Assembly: GCA_003233295.1 (NCBI GenBank)
Contig: QILJ01000162.1
Coordinates: forward strand, 1 to 9,524
DNA from: Ignavibacteria bacterium
GTDB lineage: Bacteria > Bacteroidota > Ignavibacteria > Ignavibacteriales > Melioribacteraceae
Reading direction: 5' to 3'
DNA length: 9,524 bases
The position numbers were made by a program, and so were the translations under genes. Below, piece after piece: positions 6,235 to 9,524 of this stretch. The notes under the pieces were generated by a model. That model ran no database searches. It worked only from the letters and a program-made list of their open reading frames with translations, and had not been told where the DNA came from. Position 1 is the first letter of the stretch. Every line of letters starts with the position of its first letter.

Positions 6235-8202
6235 TTAGATATTATCATTTAACTCATCTTGGTTATCAAAGTCAACTAAAAAAATTCTAGTTTCATCAGC
6301 TTTTAAATTATCAACATATAGATAAAGTACATTCTTAGTCGAATCGAATTCATACTGCGGAATTGGTGTATGGATCATATCAGCTGTTACTTCAATATTA
6401 GACACATTTTTATTTATGAATATTTGAACAATAAATTTATCAGTTGTATATTCCTCATGATTAGAGACTTCAACAGCAATTCTTCTTTTACTTCGTGTGT
6501 CATAGCGTAACTCAATACCGCTTTGTTTTTTCCACCAGTCAACTAAATTTGTAATTGATGTAAACCAGATATTCTTTGCTCTTATGTAAGCAACCAAATC
6601 CTTAATCACAGAAACATATTCAGGTCTAAACTGAAGGTTATTGTGGAACTTCATCACATAAAGACCGCCTTCAAATAAAATTCTGTCAACATCTTCTTTG
6701 TAAGTGTATTTCTGATATTCCAAATTCTTCAAACCATACTGACCAATGATTTGCTTATCATCCCGTGCTGTTTTAGTAATTAAGAATACCGGTTTTTCAT
6801 TTATCACTACTTTTTTAGGAACTGACCTATCCGTTAATGAATCTGTGATTAAGAAAGATATATTTTCAATAGTCATAGCTTTAAGTGTCTTCTGATTATA
6901 CTTACTATCTTTAGACATAACTCCATCAATCTTCGTGGTTGTAAATTTCAACAAAGAATCCGTGACATTTCTTATATCATATATTTGTGTTTCTAAATCG
7001 CCTAAACCTTTATCATCCTCGTTATAAGAATCCTTATTTTCGAAATCAATTATTGGAATTATCTCTGCATACTGATCCAATGATTTTGTTATTTTCGGAT
7101 TACCTAAAGCCAATTCCGAATTAAGCAGTATTGCAGCCGGATAATTATATTGATTTAACATTCTTTTAACTGCGTTAACATTGGTAAAACTTTCTTCAAA
7201 AGTTGGCAGAAGTACTGCTGCTGCATCGTAAGGAGCCGGCCAATCTTTTATAAAGGATGTTGGCTGATATGTTAGCCAGTTAATACAGTTCTGAAACAAT
7301 CTTCCGAAATAGATATGATCTCTCTGTTTCCCGATGACAGAATTAATTTCAAAGCCGTACCAGATAAATCTTCCCTTTCCGTAATTGCCAAATGCCATAC
7401 CGACGCTTTTCTTGATCTCTTCCGTAACTAATCCTTTTTCACGTCTGTAATCGAACCAATAACTAACTTGCTTTACTCTCGGTTCCAGAATTTCAGAATA
7501 GATCGGTCTATCCCAAGTTGCAATTCTTAAAGCATAACCGGTTGGAATTCCAGCAGTGATTGGTAAATTTCCCCTTAGTGTATGAACTTTTGAAGTTTCA
7601 TCTTTTTCCGATATTTCTCTTGTAAATTTCATACCGAATGTTTCTGTAAAAAATTGCCATCCTTTCCACTTTCCTTCTTCGGAATAAGTTCCCACTCCGC
7701 CCGTTGCAAAAATACTTCCACCATTATCAGCATATCTTTTTATCTGGGAAATTTCTTTTTCACTCAGCGATTTTGCACCGGCTAAAACAAGTAATTCATA
7801 AACAAGTAATTCATAATTGAAATGCTTTCCTCTTTCGATATCGATATCAGTCAGAATATCATAAGAAACATTGAACTTCTTAAGGAAATTCATCCATGTA
7901 TCAAGATTATCCTGAACCCAAGTATTTCCATCGTCGGACATATTTTCTGTATAAGTTGAATATAACAGAGCAGCTTTAGTTTCTACACGATGAGCGAATA
8001 TGTTTTCTTTTGATGGGTAAATTTCTGAAAATGTATAGTTGCCATAAACATTTTTAACTATAAGAAGAAATACAATTAGAGAACCAATTAGAATTGCAAA
8101 TCCGCTAAAAAAGATAAGCAAGGAATTGACTTTCAATCCTTTGATCAAATCATTGTTGTCTTTGCCTGAATTATTAACGCTATGTGATTTTGCTATCGCC
8201 AT
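6235..8202 (-). CDS. Membrane-anchored protein with amidotransferase-like and degenerate NodB deacetylase-like domains
   Basis: The 655-aa product has one N-terminal membrane helix (about 27-49), so the bulk should face the periplasm. Residues 75-310 look like a class-I glutamine-amidotransferase/beta-galactosidase-trimerisation fold: a Rossmann-like segment with VLAGAKSLSEKE, YADNGGSIFATGG and YGKGRFIWYGFEI, without a clear catalytic Cys. Residues 322-560 resemble a polysaccharide deacetylase: DAAAVLLPTFEES, NYPAAILLNSELA, KYNQKTLKAM, TARDDK, FHNNLQ with His520, and the typical ending NIWFTSITNLVDWWKK. The first motif has Glu-Glu (335-336) where active enzymes have Asp-Asp, and the second metal-binding motif (two His) is replaced by EIIPIIDFEN at 380-389. 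Residues 565-648 form a C-terminal beta-rich domain. It overlaps the upstream gene by 10 nt, suggesting coupled translation. A carbohydrate-binding or scaffold role is more likely than deacetylation. The domain assignments are from pattern memory and are moderately sure. Confidence 0.85.
   Translation of the reverse strand: MAIAKSHSVNNSGKDNNDLIKGLKVNSLLIFFSGFAILIGSLIVFLLIVKNVYGNYTFSEIYPSKENIFAHRVETKAALLYSTYTENMSDDGNTWVQDNLDTWMNFLKKFNVSYDILTDIDIERGKHFNYELLVYELLVLAGAKSLSEKEISQIKRYADNGGSIFATGGVGTYSEEGKWKGWQFFTETFGMKFTREISEKDETSKVHTLRGNLPITAGIPTGYALRIATWDRPIYSEILEPRVKQVSYWFDYRREKGLVTEEIKKSVGMAFGNYGKGRFIWYGFEINSVIGKQRDHIYFGRLFQNCINWLTYQPTSFIKDWPAPYDAAAVLLPTFEESFTNVNAVKRMLNQYNYPAAILLNSELALGNPKITKSLDQYAEIIPIIDFENKDSYNEDDKGLGDLETQIYDIRNVTDSLLKFTTTKIDGVMSKDSKYNQKTLKAMTIENISFLITDSLTDRSVPKKVVINEKPVFLITKTARDDKQIIGQYGLKNLEYQKYTYKEDVDRILFEGGLYVMKFHNNLQFRPEYVSVIKDLVAYIRAKNIWFTSITNLVDWWKKQSGIELRYDTRSKRRIAVEVSNHEEYTTDKFIVQIFINKNVSNIEVTADMIHTPIPQYEFDSTKNVLYLYVDNLKADETRIFLVDFDNQDELNDNI
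7786..7815. repeat. 15-bp perfect tandem duplication inside the deacetylase-like gene
   Basis: AACAAGTAATTCATA occurs twice head to tail (7786-7800, 7801-7815). It encodes YELLV twice at residues 130-139 and keeps the frame. Family patterns expect only one such strand segment before LAGAKSLS, so the second copy looks like a recent slippage insertion. Confidence 0.85.
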
Positions 8203-8654
8203 TTAAGTGTACTTTCTTTATTCTCATCTTTAGTTGGTTCAACATAACCGTCTTGTGTATATCGTAAGAATTTCTCCCGACTCACAGTTCTTTCTTTTAC
8301 TTGAGCAGAAGATGGTTGTTGAGAAACTTGTGAATCAAATTTTGTGAATATCGGCGCTACATAAGTCGGACGCATTCTTGGTCTGCTCTTGCGAGTTTCC
8401 GTATATAACGGTCTTCTGTGCGAATCCCTTGTATAAAGCAAATCTCCTGAATAAGCTTCACCCACTCCTTCTGTATCCGGAATAATTTGAGATGGAGTAA
8501 CAAGTTCAGCCTGTACAGTATCTTTGGGACTTTCAGACTCAATTCTATTATTTCTTTCACGGATCTTATAAAGTATGTATGCACCAATCGCTAAAATGAA
8601 AGTCGCAATTGTTGCTACTAACATAATCAGTGATAATATAGGTATCAATTCCAT
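8193..8654 (-). CDS. Small single-pass membrane protein with a disordered basic tail, unknown family
   Basis: The 153-aa product has one N-terminal membrane helix (about residues 4-30), followed at once by the basic cluster KIRERNN. The positive-inside rule puts the tail in the cytoplasm. The tail is rich in Pro, Arg, Ser and Thr (for example TETRKSRPRMRPTY), looks largely disordered, and ends in a charged segment, KENKEST-like, with no cysteine pair or catalytic motif. I do not recognise the family. GAGG (8661-8664) lies 6 nt before the ATG. It follows the glycosyltransferase by 23 nt and overlaps the next gene by 10 nt. Its size, membrane helix and position right after a processive synthase resemble accessory subunits such as IcaD or PgaD, but they share no sequence I can see, so this is positional analogy only. 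Confidence 0.83.
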   Translation of the reverse strand: MELIPILSLIMLVATIATFILAIGAYILYKIRERNNRIESESPKDTVQAELVTPSQIIPDTEGVGEAYSGDLLYTRDSHRRPLYTETRKSRPRMRPTYVAPIFTKFDSQVSQQPSSAQVKERTVSREKFLRYTQDGYVEPTKDENKESTLKWR

Positions 8655-8677
8655 TTAAAACCTCAATAACATTTTTA

Positions 8678-9524
8678 TTATCTATATTGAATACCAACTC
8701 TTTCTAACTTGCCCCATTCCATCTTGATTCCTAAAAACTCTTCGATGAGGGCCATAGTTTTGGTAATATCAATCAAAAGTACAAATACCATGCGGTAAAC
8801 AATTGCCCATGGTACTAATCTGAATTCTTCTTTTTCAACAGCTACAGAATATATTGCCGACATGAAATCCAGCAGAGCAATTCCGCACCACCAGTAAAAT
8901 ATTAAACTTGACATATCATTGAAAACCGCGACAAAAATGAAGAATAAATTCGCAAAAATATTCATTGCCGGCCAGACTAAAGATTCATAAAACATACTCC
9001 AAAGGACAAGAGTATTATAGAAATTCAAAGTCGGGTTATACAAGTATTTTTTGTGTTTTCTTATTGCCTGCAGAATTCCACGTGTCCAGCGATATCTTTG
9101 CTTCAATAATTGATGAACGGTAACCGGAGCTTCTGTCAATGCCCAAGAACTTGGTTCATACTCAATTTTCCAGCCTAAAGATAAAATCTTAAGTGTAATA
9201 TCAGTATCTTCTGCAAAGGTGTCACTTGAGTAAAAACCGGCTTCACGAAGCGCTTCTTTTCTGAAAATTCCAATTGGTCCGGGAATAATGTTTACCATTC
9301 TTATATGACCTTGAGCGCTTCTTGCTAAGTTCAAACCTTCAACATATTCCAAAGCTTGAAGATCTGTTAACCATCTCTTTCTGTTCTGAATTTTTACATT
9401 TCCAGCAACTGCACCGACATTTTCATCTGTAAAATGTCTGATTGCATTTTTTAATGTAACCGGTGATAAAATCGAATCACCATCCATACACAAAACGAAA
9501 TCTGCTTGTGAATATTGAATACCG
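8678..9524 (-). CDS. Processive family-2 glycosyltransferase (polysaccharide synthase-like), 3' part
   Basis: The frame is open to the window edge, giving 281 residues of the C-terminal part. An in-frame TTG at 9493 is an ordinary Leu codon inside the catalytic domain, since the residues before it (QYSQADFVL) fit the family. Numbering from the first complete codon, DGD at 14-16 is the nucleotide-sugar/metal site. GPIGIFRKEAL at 82-92 is the acceptor-site region. AEDTD at 104-108 supplies the catalytic-base aspartate, and QRYRWTRG at 142-149 is the QxxRW motif of processive synthases (cellulose, hyaluronan, poly-N-acetylglucosamine). Three or four membrane helices follow between about 167 and 260, and the C-terminus EWGKLERVG is typical. 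It should polymerise a sugar chain while moving it across the inner membrane. The sugar cannot be named from sequence; PgaC/IcaA-like N-acetylglucosamine polymerisation is one possibility, partly because a deacetylase-like gene follows. Confidence 0.93.
   Translation of the reverse strand, partial: GIQYSQADFVLCMDGDSILSPVTLKNAIRHFTDENVGAVAGNVKIQNRKRWLTDLQALEYVEGLNLARSAQGHIRMVNIIPGPIGIFRKEALREAGFYSSDTFAEDTDITLKILSLGWKIEYEPSSWALTEAPVTVHQLLKQRYRWTRGILQAIRKHKKYLYNPTLNFYNTLVLWSMFYESLVWPAMNIFANLFFIFVAVFNDMSSLIFYWWCGIALLDFMSAIYSVAVEKEEFRLVPWAIVYRMVFVLLIDITKTMALIEEFLGIKMEWGKLERVGIQYR

Noticed and set aside
8357..8587. 76-codon minus-strand frame inside the small membrane protein gene
   Set aside because: It is an alternative frame within a better-supported gene, with no ribosome-binding site or family pattern.
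9491..9493. TTG as the start codon of the glycosyltransferase
   Set aside because: The frame stays open to the window edge and the residues before it (QYSQADFVL) continue the conserved catalytic domain; the gene is simply cut by the window.

Overview
The window is low-GC bacterial DNA, and every recognisable gene lies on the minus strand, so it is best read from high to low coordinates. Organism (inference): the Bacteroidota/Chlorobiota/Ignavibacteria side of the tree. The clues are lipoprotein signals ending in FSC, a lipoprotein with two fibronectin type III domains, a GxxExxY-family remnant flanked by CGCAAAG-type repeats, and weak or absent Shine-Dalgarno sequences at several starts. I cannot fix a genus.

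Region 9524-2628 is one tightly packed run of five genes that looks like a single operon. In transcription order it holds: a processive family-2 glycosyltransferase whose 5' end lies outside the window; a 153-aa single-pass membrane protein; a 655-aa membrane-anchored protein with a glutamine-amidotransferase-like fold region followed by a degenerate NodB/polysaccharide-deacetylase-like domain; a lipoprotein with two FN3 domains; and a 957-aa multi-PAS hybrid histidine kinase ending in a receiver domain. Gaps are 23 nt, a 10-nt overlap, 11 nt and 14 nt. I read it as an envelope or extracellular polysaccharide synthesis and export module with its own sensor. Two of its 'enzymes' look catalytically dead by motif: the deacetylase-like domain has lost the metal-binding His pair, and the kinase ATP-binding domain has lost its N-box and glycine boxes. 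This is the best candidate here for an undescribed system. The run ends at a nested palindrome (2578-2613) that can act as a terminator.

Region 2515-1769 is lexA with an unusually legible control region. It has a sigma70-like promoter, a perfect 16-bp palindrome over the likely transcription start (candidate LexA operator), an 11-bp-arm hairpin in the leader, a Shine-Dalgarno, and a start codon 20 codons inside the longest open frame.

Region 1759-1277 is a roughly 480-bp unit bounded by two inverted, imperfect copies of a CGCAAAG-rich repeat. Inside is a broken GxxExxY gene whose own ribosome-binding site and start codon survive but whose first ~55 codons have been deleted. Downstream come ogt (O6-alkylguanine-DNA alkyltransferase, 1261-761) and the 5' part of a secreted lipoprotein gene (686-1) that runs off the window. 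LexA and Ogt together make this a DNA-damage-response neighbourhood. No tRNA, rRNA, CRISPR array or transposase gene was seen, and no gene-free stretch exceeds 300 bases.
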